Under the pieces are notes generated by a model. The model saw only the letters and a program-made list of their open reading frames with translations, was not told where the DNA came from and ran no database searches. Below, piece by piece: positions 1 to 8,261 of a DNA stretch of 64,000 bases. The stretch lies in contig CAJTAL010000023.1 in the NCBI GenBank assembly GCA_910574285.1, forward strand, positions 1 to 64,000, written 5' to 3'. The stretch comes from Lachnospiraceae bacterium (GTDB taxonomy: Bacteria > Bacillota > Clostridia > Lachnospirales > Lachnospiraceae). Numbering within the stretch: position 1 is the stretch's first letter; each line of letters starts with the position of its first letter. The position numbers and the translations under genes were made by a program.

Positions 1-3000
1 ATCCCGTTCGGGGAGTTCAAAGTCAACGACAGCCGCTACAACGCCCAGAAGTTCCTAATCCACGACTATTTTATTGCAAAGGCACTGGACAAGGTGCGCT
101 CAGGCGGCGTTGTGATGTTCATCACCTCTAAGGGGACGATGGACAAGACAAGCCCAGAAGTGCGGAAATATATCGCACAGAGAGCCGAGCTTTTAGGTGC
201 GGTGAGGCTTCCCGACAGCACGTTTCGGGCAAATGCAGGAACGGAAGTCACGAGCGATATCCTTATTTTACAGAAACGTGACCGCATCATAGAGATAGAG
301 CCAGAGTGGGTACACCTCGACACAGACGAAAACGGCGTCACGATGAACAGCTACTTTGTCCAGCATCCAGAGATGGTGCTTGGCGAGATGAAGATGGAAA
401 GCACGAGGTTCGGCATGGACAGTGCCTGCAAAGCCTACCCCGACGTGCCGCTTGCGGGGCTTCTCCATGAAGCCATTCAGCGGATAAATGGCGAAATCCC
501 AGAGATAGAAAATGAGGTTGACCGTATCTCTGATGAGCAGGAGAAAGCCATCCCCGCCGACCCGAACGTGCGGAACTTCTCTTTTGCCCTTGTGGGCGGC
601 AAGGTCTACTTCCGAGAGAATAACGAGATGACCCCTGCAAACGTGTCCATGACGGCGGAGAACCGCATCAGGGGACTGTTGGAAATCCGTGACTGCGTGA
701 GGAAGCTCATCCAGTACCAGACCGACGACTGCCCAGAGGAAATGATACAGACCGAGCAGGAAAACCTAAACCGATTATATGATGCCTTTACCAAAAGGTA
801 CGGCTTAATCAACAGCAGGGGGAACTACCTCGCTTTTGGGGCAGATGAAAGTTATTTCTTACTCTGTTCCCTTGAAGTGCTTGACGACGAGGGGAAATTC
901 AAACGCAAGGCGGATATGTTCACGAAACGGACGATAAAGCCCCACCGAGAAGTGACTTTTGTGGAAACCGCCAGCGAAGCCCTCGCCCTCTCCATCGGGG
1001 AGAAAGCCCGTGTCGATTTGCCCTATATGGCACGGCTCACTTGCAGGTCAGAGGAAGAAATCATTAAGGAATTGCAGGGCGTTATCTACAAAGTGCCGTC
1101 TTGTGAGCCTGCAAGGTATGTGACCGCAGACGAGTATTTATCGGGGAATGTGCGGGAGAAACTGAAAGTTGCAGGGATAGCGGCAAAGTCAGACCCAGAG
1201 CTTGCAGTCAACGTGGCGGCTCTGGAAAAAGTCATCCCAAAGGATTTGCCTGCAAGCGAAATCTCCGTCCGTCTCGGCACGACATGGATACCGCAGGAGG
1301 ATATACAGCAGTTTATGATGGAGCTTTTAACGCCGTCAAGCTATGCGGCGGGCAGGCTGCAAGTGCGCTACACGGCATATAACGGCGACTGGTTCATCGA
1401 GAATAAGAGTTCCGACATTGGGAATGTCAAGGCGGACAGCACTTACGGCACGAAGCGGGCGAGCGCATACCGCATTATGGAGGACACTTTAAATCTCCGT
1501 GACACCCGCATCTTTGACTATGTTTATGATGAACACAACAATAAAAAAGCGGTGCTGAACCATAAGGAAACCACGGCGGCGCAGGCAAAGCAGGAGGTGA
1601 TAAAGCAGGCGTTTCAGGACTGGATTTGGAAAGACCCAGAGCGGAGGAACAGGCTTGTACGCTATTATAATGACACATTTAATTCCATCCGTCCCCGTGA
1701 ATACGACGGAAGCCATATCACATTTGGAGGCATCAGCCCAGAAATCCAGCTAAGACCGCATCAAGTGAACGCCATCGCCCATATCCTATACGGCGGCAAC
1801 ACGCTCCTTGCCCACAAGGTAGGTGCGGGAAAAACCTTTGAAATGGTAGCCGCCGCACAGGAAAGCAAGCGGCTCGGCTTATGCCAGAAATCCATGTTTG
1901 TTGTGCCGAATCACCTTGTCGGGCAGTGGGCGTCGGAGTATTTAAGGCTCTATCCATCTGCCAATATCCTTGTGACTACCAAGCGGGATTTTGAAACGGG
2001 AAACCGCAAAAAGTTCTGCGGCAGGATTGCGACGGGGGCGTATGATGCGGTGATTATCGGGCATAGCCAGTTCGAGAAAATCCCCATCAGCGAGGAACGC
2101 CAGAGGGAACAGCTCATGCGGCAGCTTGACGATATAGAGATGGGGATAGACGACGTGCAGGCATCCCACGGGGAGCAGTTCACGGTCAAGCAGCTCATGA
2201 AAACGAGGAAAGCAATCAAGGCGAAGCTCGATAAACTCAACGACACCAAACGGAAAGACAGCGTGATAAACTTTGAGGAACTGGGCATAGACAGGCTCTT
2301 TATAGATGAGAGCCATTTTTACAAGAACCTTTACCTTTACACAAAGATGCGGAACGTCGGCGGCATCGCCCAGACCGAAGCCCAGAAGTCAAGCGATTTG
2401 TTTATGAAATGCCGTTATCTGGACGAAATCACGGGCAACCGTGGCGTGGTTTTCGCAACGGGAACGCCTATAAGTAACTCAATGGTCGAGATGTATTCCG
2501 TGCAGCGGTACTTGCAGTATGACACCCTCGCAAGGAACGGGTTGCAGCATTTTGACAGTTGGGCTTCCACGTTCGGCGAAACAGTCACGGCTCTGGAACT
2601 CGCCCCCGAAGGCACGAATTACCGAGCCAAGACGAGGTTTGCGAAGTTCTACAACCTGCCAGAACTGATGCAGATGTTCCGTGAGGTTGCGGACATCCAG
2701 ACTGCCGATATGCTAAAGCTCCCCGTGCCAAAGGTCAATTACCACAACATCAAGACCAAACCGAGTGAAATTCAGAGCGAAATGGTGGCGGGGCTTGCGA
2801 AGCGGGCAGAGAAAATCCGTGCAAGACTGGTAAAACCACAAACAGATAATATGCTCAAAGTGACAAACGACGGGCGGCAGCTTGCCCTAGACCAGAGATT
2901 GATTGACCCGATGCTGCCAGACGACCCGAACAGCAAAGTCAACGCCTGCGTGGAAAATATGTACCGCATCTGGGAGGGACACGCCGACACAAAGGCTGCA

Positions 3001-4221
3001 CAGCTCTTGTTTTGCGACCTCAGCACACCGAAAAATGACGGCATGTTTAATGTCTACGATGACATGAGGGAAAAGTTGATACGGCGTGGAATCCCTGCGG
3101 AGCAAGTGCGTTTCATCCATGAAGCGAATACCGACGCACAGAAAAAGGAGCTGTTCGCAAAGGTAAGGAGCGGCGAAGTGCGTATATTGTTCGGCTCTAC
3201 CCAGAAGATGGGCGCAGGTACAAACGTGCAGGACAGGCTGATTGCCATTCATAACCTCGACTGCCCGTGGAAGCCGTCATGCTTGGAACAGCGTCAAGGT
3301 CGTCTGGAACGTCAGGGCAATATGTTTCCCGAAGTGGAAGTTTACCGCTATGTGACAGAACAGACATTTGATGCGTATCTCTATCAGCTTGTCGAGGGAA
3401 AGCAGAAATTCATCTCCCAGATAATGACGAGCAAAAGCCCCGTGCGTTCTGCCGAGGACGTGGACGAGGTCGCCCTCTCTTTTGCGGAGGTGAAAATGCT
3501 TGCCACGGGCGATGAACGCTTTAAGGAAAAAATGGATTTGGATATGCAGGTGGCGAAGCTGAAAGTCTTGAAGCAGAGCTACCTTTCCGAGCATTACGAC
3601 CTTGAGGACAGGATACTGAAGCACTACCCGCAGGAGATTAAGGAGTATGGGGAACGCATTGTAGGATATGGAAATGATGCCAAGATTGCAAGCCAGCATA
3701 TGCCGCAGGGCGAGGATAAATTCTGCCCGATGACCTTAAACGGCGTGACCTACAAAGAAAAAGCGGACGCAGGCGAAATGCTCCTTGCCATCTGCAAGGA
3801 AAACCCGCTGTCACAGCCGATACAAATCGGCAGCTACCGTGGCTTCCAGATGGAGGTTTTCTATGATACGGTCAATGCCCACTACTGCTTAAATTTATGC
3901 GGAATGAGGAAATACAAAGTGGATTTAGGAACGGATGCCCTCGGCAATTTAACGAGAATTGAGAATGAGATTGCCAAACTTCCCGCAAGACTGGAAGCCG
4001 CCAAGACCAGAAAGGAGGAAACCACCGCACAGCTTGAAACCGCAAAAGAGGAAGTGAAGAAGCCGTTTGCCTTTGAAAATGAGCTGAAAGAAAAGACGGA
4101 ACGGCTGAACGCCCTCAATATCGAACTGAATCTGAATGAAAAAGACAAGACTGTTATTGACGATGAGCCAGAGCAGAACGATGAGCAGCCAGAGAAAAAA
4201 AGTGCGGACAGGGAGCGTTAA
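1..4221 (+). CDS. Giant ICE DNA methylase-helicase, 3' part (5' truncated by window)
   Basis: The reading frame is open from base 1, so the gene begins outside the window; 1,406 codons are visible. The first residues read IPFGEF, which looks like the end of an N-(I/P)-P-F motif of an N6-adenine methylase. An SNF2-like helicase follows: Walker A HKVGAGKT near base 1812, a DESH box near 2302, a GTPISNSM motif near 2458 and a motif VI QRQGRLERQG near 3290. The C-terminus is charged and coiled-coil-like. Proteins of 2,000-3,000 residues with this order are standard in Tn1549/CTn-type ICEs and are thought to modify or remodel element DNA; the exact role is not established. GC is higher than in the cargo islands downstream. 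Confidence 0.9.
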   Translation: MPFGEFKVNDSRYNAQKFLIHDYFIAKALDKVRSGGVVMFITSKGTMDKTSPEVRKYIAQRAELLGAVRLPDSTFRANAGTEVTSDILILQKRDRIIEIEPEWVHLDTDENGVTMNSYFVQHPEMVLGEMKMESTRFGMDSACKAYPDVPLAGLLHEAIQRINGEIPEIENEVDRISDEQEKAIPADPNVRNFSFALVGGKVYFRENNEMTPANVSMTAENRIRGLLEIRDCVRKLIQYQTDDCPEEMIQTEQENLNRLYDAFTKRYGLINSRGNYLAFGADESYFLLCSLEVLDDEGKFKRKADMFTKRTIKPHREVTFVETASEALALSIGEKARVDLPYMARLTCRSEEEIIKELQGVIYKVPSCEPARYVTADEYLSGNVREKLKVAGIAAKSDPELAVNVAALEKVIPKDLPASEISVRLGTTWIPQEDIQQFMMELLTPSSYAAGRLQVRYTAYNGDWFIENKSSDIGNVKADSTYGTKRASAYRIMEDTLNLRDTRIFDYVYDEHNNKKAVLNHKETTAAQAKQEVIKQAFQDWIWKDPERRNRLVRYYNDTFNSIRPREYDGSHITFGGISPEIQLRPHQVNAIAHILYGGNTLLAHKVGAGKTFEMVAAAQESKRLGLCQKSMFVVPNHLVGQWASEYLRLYPSANILVTTKRDFETGNRKKFCGRIATGAYDAVIIGHSQFEKIPISEERQREQLMRQLDDIEMGIDDVQASHGEQFTVKQLMKTRKAIKAKLDKLNDTKRKDSVINFEELGIDRLFIDESHFYKNLYLYTKMRNVGGIAQTEAQKSSDLFMKCRYLDEITGNRGVVFATGTPISNSMVEMYSVQRYLQYDTLARNGLQHFDSWASTFGETVTALELAPEGTNYRAKTRFAKFYNLPELMQMFREVADIQTADMLKLPVPKVNYHNIKTKPSEIQSEMVAGLAKRAEKIRARLVKPQTDNMLKVTNDGRQLALDQRLIDPMLPDDPNSKVNACVENMYRIWEGHADTKAAQLLFCDLSTPKNDGMFNVYDDMREKLIRRGIPAEQVRFIHEANTDAQKKELFAKVRSGEVRILFGSTQKMGAGTNVQDRLIAIHNLDCPWKPSCLEQRQGRLERQGNMFPEVEVYRYVTEQTFDAYLYQLVEGKQKFISQIMTSKSPVRSAEDVDEVALSFAEVKMLATGDERFKEKMDLDMQVAKLKVLKQSYLSEHYDLEDRILKHYPQEIKEYGERIVGYGNDAKIASQHMPQGEDKFCPMTLNGVTYKEKADAGEMLLAICKENPLSQPIQIGSYRGFQMEVFYDTVNAHYCLNLCGMRKYKVDLGTDALGNLTRIENEIAKLPARLEAAKTRKEETTAQLETAKEEVKKPFAFENELKEKTERLNALNIELNLNEKDKTVIDDEPEQNDEQPEKKSADRER

Positions 4222-4236
4222 ATCCAGTTTGCACAT

Positions 4237-4265
4237 TTGTATTGAGTATTTCTGGGCAGTATAAT
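4237..4265 (+). promoter_or_regulatory. Putative sigma-70 promoter
   Basis: TTGTAT, 17 bases, then TATAAT, placed 35 bases before the small gene at 4301. The -10 matches consensus exactly and the -35 is weak. Confidence 0.4.
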
Positions 4266-4300
4266 AAAGGACGATTAGAAAAAATCGGAGGTGAGGAAGA

Positions 4301-4630
4301 ATGTCTGATGCGTTCAGATTTGAAACTTTTGTAGATGTTCATGACAATGTTTTTAATGAATATCTCGGCTCTGTCATCGCAAAACTGTCCAAAGAAAATG
4401 AGGAATACCGTGCCATAAGAGCCGAGATTGAGGGCTTATATGAGAAACATCCGAAAGTCTTAGGCGTGTTTGACACGGAAACAGCGGCGGAACTGACCGA
4501 GGAAGAATGTGCCGCACTGATTAAAGTGATGGAGCTTAGGAACAAACTTACAGACATGGAGATGCAGTCGGTCTACTTCCGTGGCTGCTATGACAGCGTG
4601 GGGTATCTGAAAAAGGCAGGGATTTTATAA
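4301..4630 (+). CDS. Small conserved-looking ICE protein of unknown function
   Basis: A 109-residue acidic, soluble protein with no membrane segment. It is probably mostly helical, with several charged heptad-like stretches around residues 20-45 and 65-90. The ATG follows a GGAGGTGAGGAAG Shine-Dalgarno region at good spacing. It sits directly after the giant helicase in the same orientation, which is a common place for small accessory ICE genes. A terminator-like hairpin closes the unit 16 bases after its stop. I do not recognise a catalytic motif and assign no function. Confidence 0.75.
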   Translation: MSDAFRFETFVDVHDNVFNEYLGSVIAKLSKENEEYRAIRAEIEGLYEKHPKVLGVFDTETAAELTEEECAALIKVMELRNKLTDMEMQSVYFRGCYDSVGYLKKAGIL

Positions 4631-4645
4631 CGGACTGACCGAGAA

Positions 4646-4684
4646 AAAGGCGGTATTGGCGTGAGTGTTGATGCCGTCTTTTTA
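4646..4684 (+). terminator. Intrinsic terminator
   Basis: A stem of AAGGCGGTAT with ATGCCGTCTT (two G-U pairs) is followed by TTTTT. It lies just after the gene ending at 4630 and ends the backbone transcript before the AT-rich island. Confidence 0.6.
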
Positions 4685-4740
4685 TATAGCTTAAAAGGAA
4701 TAATATTTCTATGGAGCAGAAATGCAATAGCTTGACTGGC

Positions 4741-4769
4741 TTGAAAAATTCATAATCTGGATGTACAAT
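4741..4769 (+). promoter_or_regulatory. Putative promoter of the TmrB-like gene
   Basis: TTGAAA, 17 bases, TACAAT, placed 33 bases upstream of the ATG at 4803. It suggests that the cargo gene is transcribed independently of the conjugation genes. Confidence 0.45.
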
Positions 4770-4802
4770 AAGAGCAATAAATAAGAAGTTGCAGGTGAGA
4801 AT

Positions 4803-5318
4803 ATGAAAATAATATGGATAGATGGAACTTTTGGGAGTGGAAAGACTGCTGTTGCCAATGTAATTGCTAAAAGAATTAATAATATGTGTTTACTTGAGTT
4901 TGATGCTTTGCAAAAGGAATATAAACCAAATTCTATTTCTGATTTTTTTGGAGAAAGGTATCCTGAAGCGAAAAGATATTTGATTGATGCACTTAGAAAT
5001 AAAATATTGACTTTGATACAAGGCGGAGATTATGATTATATAATTGTTCCGATTGCATTGATTAATGATTATTGTAATCAGAAACTTGTAAATACTTTTG
5101 TAGATGTTGAATGCTATCATTTTATCTTAACTGCATCAGAAAAGATTTTGTATCAACGTATAGAAAACCAAGAAAATAGAGATGTGGATTTAGCAAAAAC
5201 GTATTTTCAAACTGCAACTATATATTTGAAAAATCATTATTCTGATGCAGTTAGAATAGATACATCAGATATGAATATAGATAGTGTCGCAGAGAAAATT
5301 ATTAAAATGATAAAATAA
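4803..5318 (+). CDS. TmrB-like P-loop ATPase/kinase (possible tunicamycin-type resistance)
   Basis: A 171-residue protein starting MKIIWIDGTFGSGKTAVA, a classic Walker A motif within the first 15 residues. The pattern (I)IW(I)(N/D)G(A/T)FGSGKT, a central hydrophobic strand (YIIVPIALI) and a later HFILTASEKILYQR helix resemble Bacillus TmrB, an ATP-binding tunicamycin resistance protein, and related nucleoside-phosphotransferase-like AAA proteins. It is probably cytosolic or membrane-peripheral. The DNA is much more AT-rich than the flanking ICE genes, and the gene has its own promoter, so it looks like acquired cargo. A zeta-toxin-like or small-molecule kinase is the main alternative. Confidence 0.6.
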   Translation: MKIIWIDGTFGSGKTAVANVIAKRINNMCLLEFDALQKEYKPNSISDFFGERYPEAKRYLIDALRNKILTLIQGGDYDYIIVPIALINDYCNQKLVNTFVDVECYHFILTASEKILYQRIENQENRDVDLAKTYFQTATIYLKNHYSDAVRIDTSDMNIDSVAEKIIKMIK

Positions 5319-5391
5319 TAAACGGTAAAAATTGATTAAGAAGATTTCTATGAAGGAGCAGACGGTGGCATTTGAAAAGGCGGTTGAGTAA

Positions 5392-6114
5392 ATGAAAAAT
5401 GAAATGGATATATCGCGATTTGGAAAGAATCAATTAAAACGCAAAAAGAAAAAATGGATAAAGCCAGTTTTAATGGGTATCATTATCGCTATTTTATTTG
5501 TATTATTGTCCTTGAAGTGTGAAGAGGTGATACGATGTAGTATAGGCAAATTATCCATTGATAATGATGCTAACGCAACTTGGATTGGGTCGCTAGCATC
5601 GTACTGGGGTGGCATCATTGGTGGTGTATTTTCTGGAACGATTGCAATTTTTGGTGTTTTTTATACAATACAGTTTACCCGTGAAGCTGATAGAAAAAAG
5701 GAAAGACAAAGTATTCAGCCATTTCTTAATGTAGAAGTGGTGGGAAAACCATCTGGAACTGTAAAAAAATTTCAAATCGCAGATGAGCCAAAATATGTAG
5801 AGGGAAAAGCTACACAAGAGTTTTATCCTATATATTTATCTATTACAAATATAGGAAACGGATTTGCAAACACTTTAACTTTTGGAACGGGAGAAAACTT
5901 AACTGGTATAAGCTTTAAAGAAGTATTTACAGTAAATCAGAAAAAAGAAATATTACTAAATGTTCAAACATACAAAATGGGAAAAAGAGTCACATTTTTT
6001 ATCTGGTTTGCGGACAGCATGACAAACGAGTATATTCAATATTACGAATTAAAACGAAATGAAGATGGTACAGGATATGATTTAGATGTAGGATATCCTA
6101 ATTTAATAGAATAA
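5392..6114 (+). CDS. Membrane-anchored protein of unknown function
   Basis: A 240-residue protein. A lysine-rich N-terminus precedes a transmembrane helix at about residues 24-43; a second lies at about residues 66-92 (ending AIFGVFYTIQF) and is followed by a charged linker and a soluble beta-rich domain of about 130 residues. The layout resembles small two-helix phage or ICE accessory proteins, but I do not recognise a family. Like the preceding TmrB-like gene it is AT-rich, and it is probably part of the same inserted cargo. There is no strong terminator between the two. A 13-codon fragment at 5351-5392 just upstream may be a remnant of the interrupted backbone. Confidence 0.65.
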   Translation: MKNEMDISRFGKNQLKRKKKKWIKPVLMGIIIAILFVLLSLKCEEVIRCSIGKLSIDNDANATWIGSLASYWGGIIGGVFSGTIAIFGVFYTIQFTREADRKKERQSIQPFLNVEVVGKPSGTVKKFQIADEPKYVEGKATQEFYPIYLSITNIGNGFANTLTFGTGENLTGISFKEVFTVNQKKEILLNVQTYKMGKRVTFFIWFADSMTNEYIQYYELKRNEDGTGYDLDVGYPNLIE

Positions 6115-6235
6115 ATATTTTCTTTAGTCATTATAATTGAGAGAATGTTGTAGATTGAAACAGAAAGAATGCTGTCAAACAATAAATTACGGTTTTCAGA
6201 CAACTTAAATTAGAATTAATATTGAATTTATTACA

Positions 6236-6273
6236 TAGCCGAGAGGTTTTCATTAGCGAAAATCCTTCGGCTA
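6236..6273 (+). promoter_or_regulatory. Leader hairpin before the Toprim gene
   Basis: TAGCCGA pairs with TCGGCTA, and inside it AGG-TTTTC pairs with GAAAA-CCT around a short loop. It ends 12 bases before the GGAGGTG ribosome binding site. No T-run follows, so a leader or RNA-stability element is likelier than a terminator. Confidence 0.4.
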
Positions 6274-6302
6274 AATTCATTTCTGGAGGTGATTTTATTT
6301 GA

Positions 6303-7292
6303 ATGAGAAGTAACAGACCCTATGTGCAGATTGACCCCGACGTGCTTGAGCAGGCAAGGCAGATAGATTTACTCTCCTATCTTAGAGCCTATGAGCCGAG
6401 CAACCTTGTCAAAGTCAAAGGCACGACGAACGTCTACTGTACCGCCGAGCATGACAGCCTAAAGATTTCCAACGGAAAATGGTACTGGTGGTCGAGGGGC
6501 TTCGGCGGCTATTCTGCCCTTGACTATCTGATGAAAGTCAAGGAATACGGATTTGTGGAAGCCGTGGAAACCCTCACGGGGCAGACGATGGCGGACTGGA
6601 AACCGCCGCCCCCTGCCGTGAAGAAAGACGAGCCAAAGGTGCTGCTCCTGCCGCCGAAGAACAAAAATTGTGACAGGGTGGCAGAGTATCTTTTCGGGCG
6701 TGGCATTGACTACCAGATTATTCAAGAGTGCATTGCCGAGGGGATTATTTTCGAGAGTGCCGACTACCACAACGCCGTTTTTATCGGGAAAGATGAGAAC
6801 GGAACGCCAAAATATGCTGCCTGCCGTGGCACGATGGGGAACTTCAAGCGTGACGCATCGGGCAGCGACAAGCGGTATTCGTTTCGGCTTCTGGCAAAAG
6901 ACCCGACCGATGCCGTGCATTTATTTGAAGCCGCCATTGATTTATTATCCTATGCCACCTATTTAAAATGCGAGGGAAAGGATTATAAGGCAGAGAATCT
7001 TCTCTCGTTGTCGGGCGTATATCAGCCGAAGAAAGAGCTGAAAGAAAGCAAAATTCCTATTGCCCTCACGACTTTTTTGAAAGCAAATCCACAAATCAAG
7101 ACCATATTTCTGCATCTGGATAAGGACAGGGCAGGTCGTTTATGTACCGCCGCATTGAAAGAATTATTGCAGAAAGACTACCAAATCGTTGATGAACCGC
7201 CGCCAGTTGGCAAGGACTTCAACGATTTTTTAATGTCCTATCTGGGGATTGCAAGGCAGAAACCGAGCCGTGAAAGAAGGGATGCCCGCTGA
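6303..7292 (+). CDS. DUF3991/Toprim domain protein, primase-like
   Basis: A 329-residue protein. Residues 1-100 resemble the DUF3991/CHC2-like zinc-binding region of ICE primases, with YCTAEHDSLKISNGKWYWWS and a GGYSALDYL segment. The C-terminal half has a Toprim-like layout with an acidic EAAIDLL segment near residue 204 and a LHLDKDRAG segment near residue 262. Such proteins are encoded in nearly all Tn1549-like elements and probably prime or process transferred single strands. The ATG has GGAGGTG 11-12 bases upstream. It reads into the mobilisation cluster, and GC returns to the high backbone level here. Confidence 0.85.
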   Translation: MRSNRPYVQIDPDVLEQARQIDLLSYLRAYEPSNLVKVKGTTNVYCTAEHDSLKISNGKWYWWSRGFGGYSALDYLMKVKEYGFVEAVETLTGQTMADWKPPPPAVKKDEPKVLLLPPKNKNCDRVAEYLFGRGIDYQIIQECIAEGIIFESADYHNAVFIGKDENGTPKYAACRGTMGNFKRDASGSDKRYSFRLLAKDPTDAVHLFEAAIDLLSYATYLKCEGKDYKAENLLSLSGVYQPKKELKESKIPIALTTFLKANPQIKTIFLHLDKDRAGRLCTAALKELLQKDYQIVDEPPPVGKDFNDFLMSYLGIARQKPSRERRDAR

Positions 7293-7365
7293 CTGCGTGA
7301 AGATTTTTCTGTTAGGAACAACGTAACTATCATTAAATTTAAGACCAAAAGGGAGGAAAGACCGA

Positions 7366-7656
7366 TTGAAAAACTATGAAGTGACCCTTGTCGCCCACTA
7401 TGCAAAGACCGTTTCCATCCATGCCGACAGCCCCGAACAGGCGGCGGAGAAGTTAAAGACCGTCCTGTTTGATACCGACCTTGTGAAGTTTTCCCAAGAG
7501 GATTTTGTCTGCGGCGAAGCCGAGATTAACGACCCTATGGAGGATGCAGGGGAAGAAATCGAATCCGAGGGAGAGGATTTTGAGGACGGCTGCTGTTCGG
7601 AGTGTCCGTGCTTCAGAACGGTATGTAAAGGATGCTGTCATGAGGGTGGGGATTAA
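7366..7656 (+). CDS. DpnD/PcfM-like small acidic protein (TTG start)
   Basis: A 96-residue protein. Its first half (KNYEVTLVAHYAKTVSIHADSPEQAAEKL) matches the short strand-strand-helix fold of DpnD/PcfM-like proteins. The second half is very acidic and ends in a cysteine cluster (CCSECPCFRTVCKGCC) that could bind metal. The start is a TTG with GGAGGAAAG at correct spacing; no in-frame ATG fits. It lies between the Toprim gene and the DUF3789/MobC genes in one orientation. The function of the family is unknown. Confidence 0.7.
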   Translation: MKNYEVTLVAHYAKTVSIHADSPEQAAEKLKTVLFDTDLVKFSQEDFVCGEAEINDPMEDAGEEIESEGEDFEDGCCSECPCFRTVCKGCCHEGGD

Positions 7657-7719
7657 AGACACGTCTTACCAAGCACTGAATTTGGTTATCCATCTGCCGA
7701 TGGAAACAAAATTCGCTTG

Positions 7720-7739
7720 TTAGGGGACAGTTCCCCTAA
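7720..7739 (+). repeat. Perfect 8-bp inverted repeat
   Basis: TTAGGGGA, CAGT, TCCCCTAA in the gap between the DpnD-like gene and the DUF3789 gene. There is no T-run, so this is a small hairpin of unknown role. The rest of this 160-base gap holds nothing I recognise. Confidence 0.5.
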
Positions 7740-7816
7740 TACCCCGTTAAAAGAACAATGTTAAAGTATGCCGCCATGCCGTGTGCGGTACGGCGGTCAC
7801 AGAAAGGAATCCAAGA

Positions 7817-7981
7817 ATGAGTAATTTCTTATATTTTATCCTCGGCACAACGCTCGGCGGCATGGTCGGCGTGGCGTGTATGTGCGTGCTGCAGATTAAC
7901 AGGCTTTCCGAGGGAAAGGGGGATTTGGATGCGGAAACGAAACGTGCAGATACTGTTCCGACTGACCGAGGAAGAAGCTGA
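7817..7981 (+). CDS. DUF3789-like small membrane protein
   Basis: A 54-residue protein starting MSNFLYFILGTTLGGMVGV, a single transmembrane helix, followed by a short charged tail. The ATG at 7817 is chosen because AGAAAGGAA lies just upstream; a longer frame from 7781 has no site. Small proteins of this design precede mobC in many CTn elements. Its last 53 bases overlap mobC in another frame, so the two are probably translationally coupled. Role unknown. Confidence 0.7.
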   Translation: MSNFLYFILGTTLGGMVGVACMCVLQINRLSEGKGDLDAETKRADTVPTDRGRS

Positions 7982-8261
7982 ATACCTCTGCTCCCTTGCG
8001 GAAAGGTCGGGACACTCCAGACAAGCCCTGCTCCAGTCGATGGTCATGGGCTACCGCCTGTGCGAGAAGCCAGACCCAGAGTTTTATAAAATCATGCGGG
8101 AGCTGTCCGCCATCGGCAACCGCATCAACCAGCTTGCGGCAAAGGCGAACGCCTTAAACTTTGTGGACACGCCGATGCTCTACGACGAAGCGAAGCGGTG
8201 GCGGGATTTCCGTCTGGACGTGGGCAGGTGCTACCTTGTTCCGAGGAAGATGTCTGGCTGA
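7929..8261 (+). CDS. mobC: MobC-like relaxosome accessory protein
   Basis: A 110-residue protein with an N-terminal ribbon-helix-helix-like region (QILFRLTEEEAEYLCSLAERSG) and the MobC signature AIGNRINQLAAKAN at about residues 61-74. MobC proteins bind oriT and help the relaxase melt and nick DNA. Its stop overlaps the relaxase start in a TGATG junction, strong evidence for coupled translation and joint action. Confidence 0.85.
   Translation: MRKRNVQILFRLTEEEAEYLCSLAERSGHSRQALLQSMVMGYRLCEKPDPEFYKIMRELSAIGNRINQLAAKANALNFVDTPMLYDEAKRWRDFRLDVGRCYLVPRKMSG

Noticed and set aside
1942-2316. 124-residue minus-strand ORF inside the helicase gene
   Set aside because: It is antisense to strongly conserved helicase sequence and has no ribosome binding site; the same holds for the other antisense frames in the conjugation genes.
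8198-8260. Relaxase start at 8198
   Set aside because: It would overlap mobC by 64 bases without a ribosome binding site, whereas the ATG at 8261 forms a classic TGATG coupling with the mobC stop.
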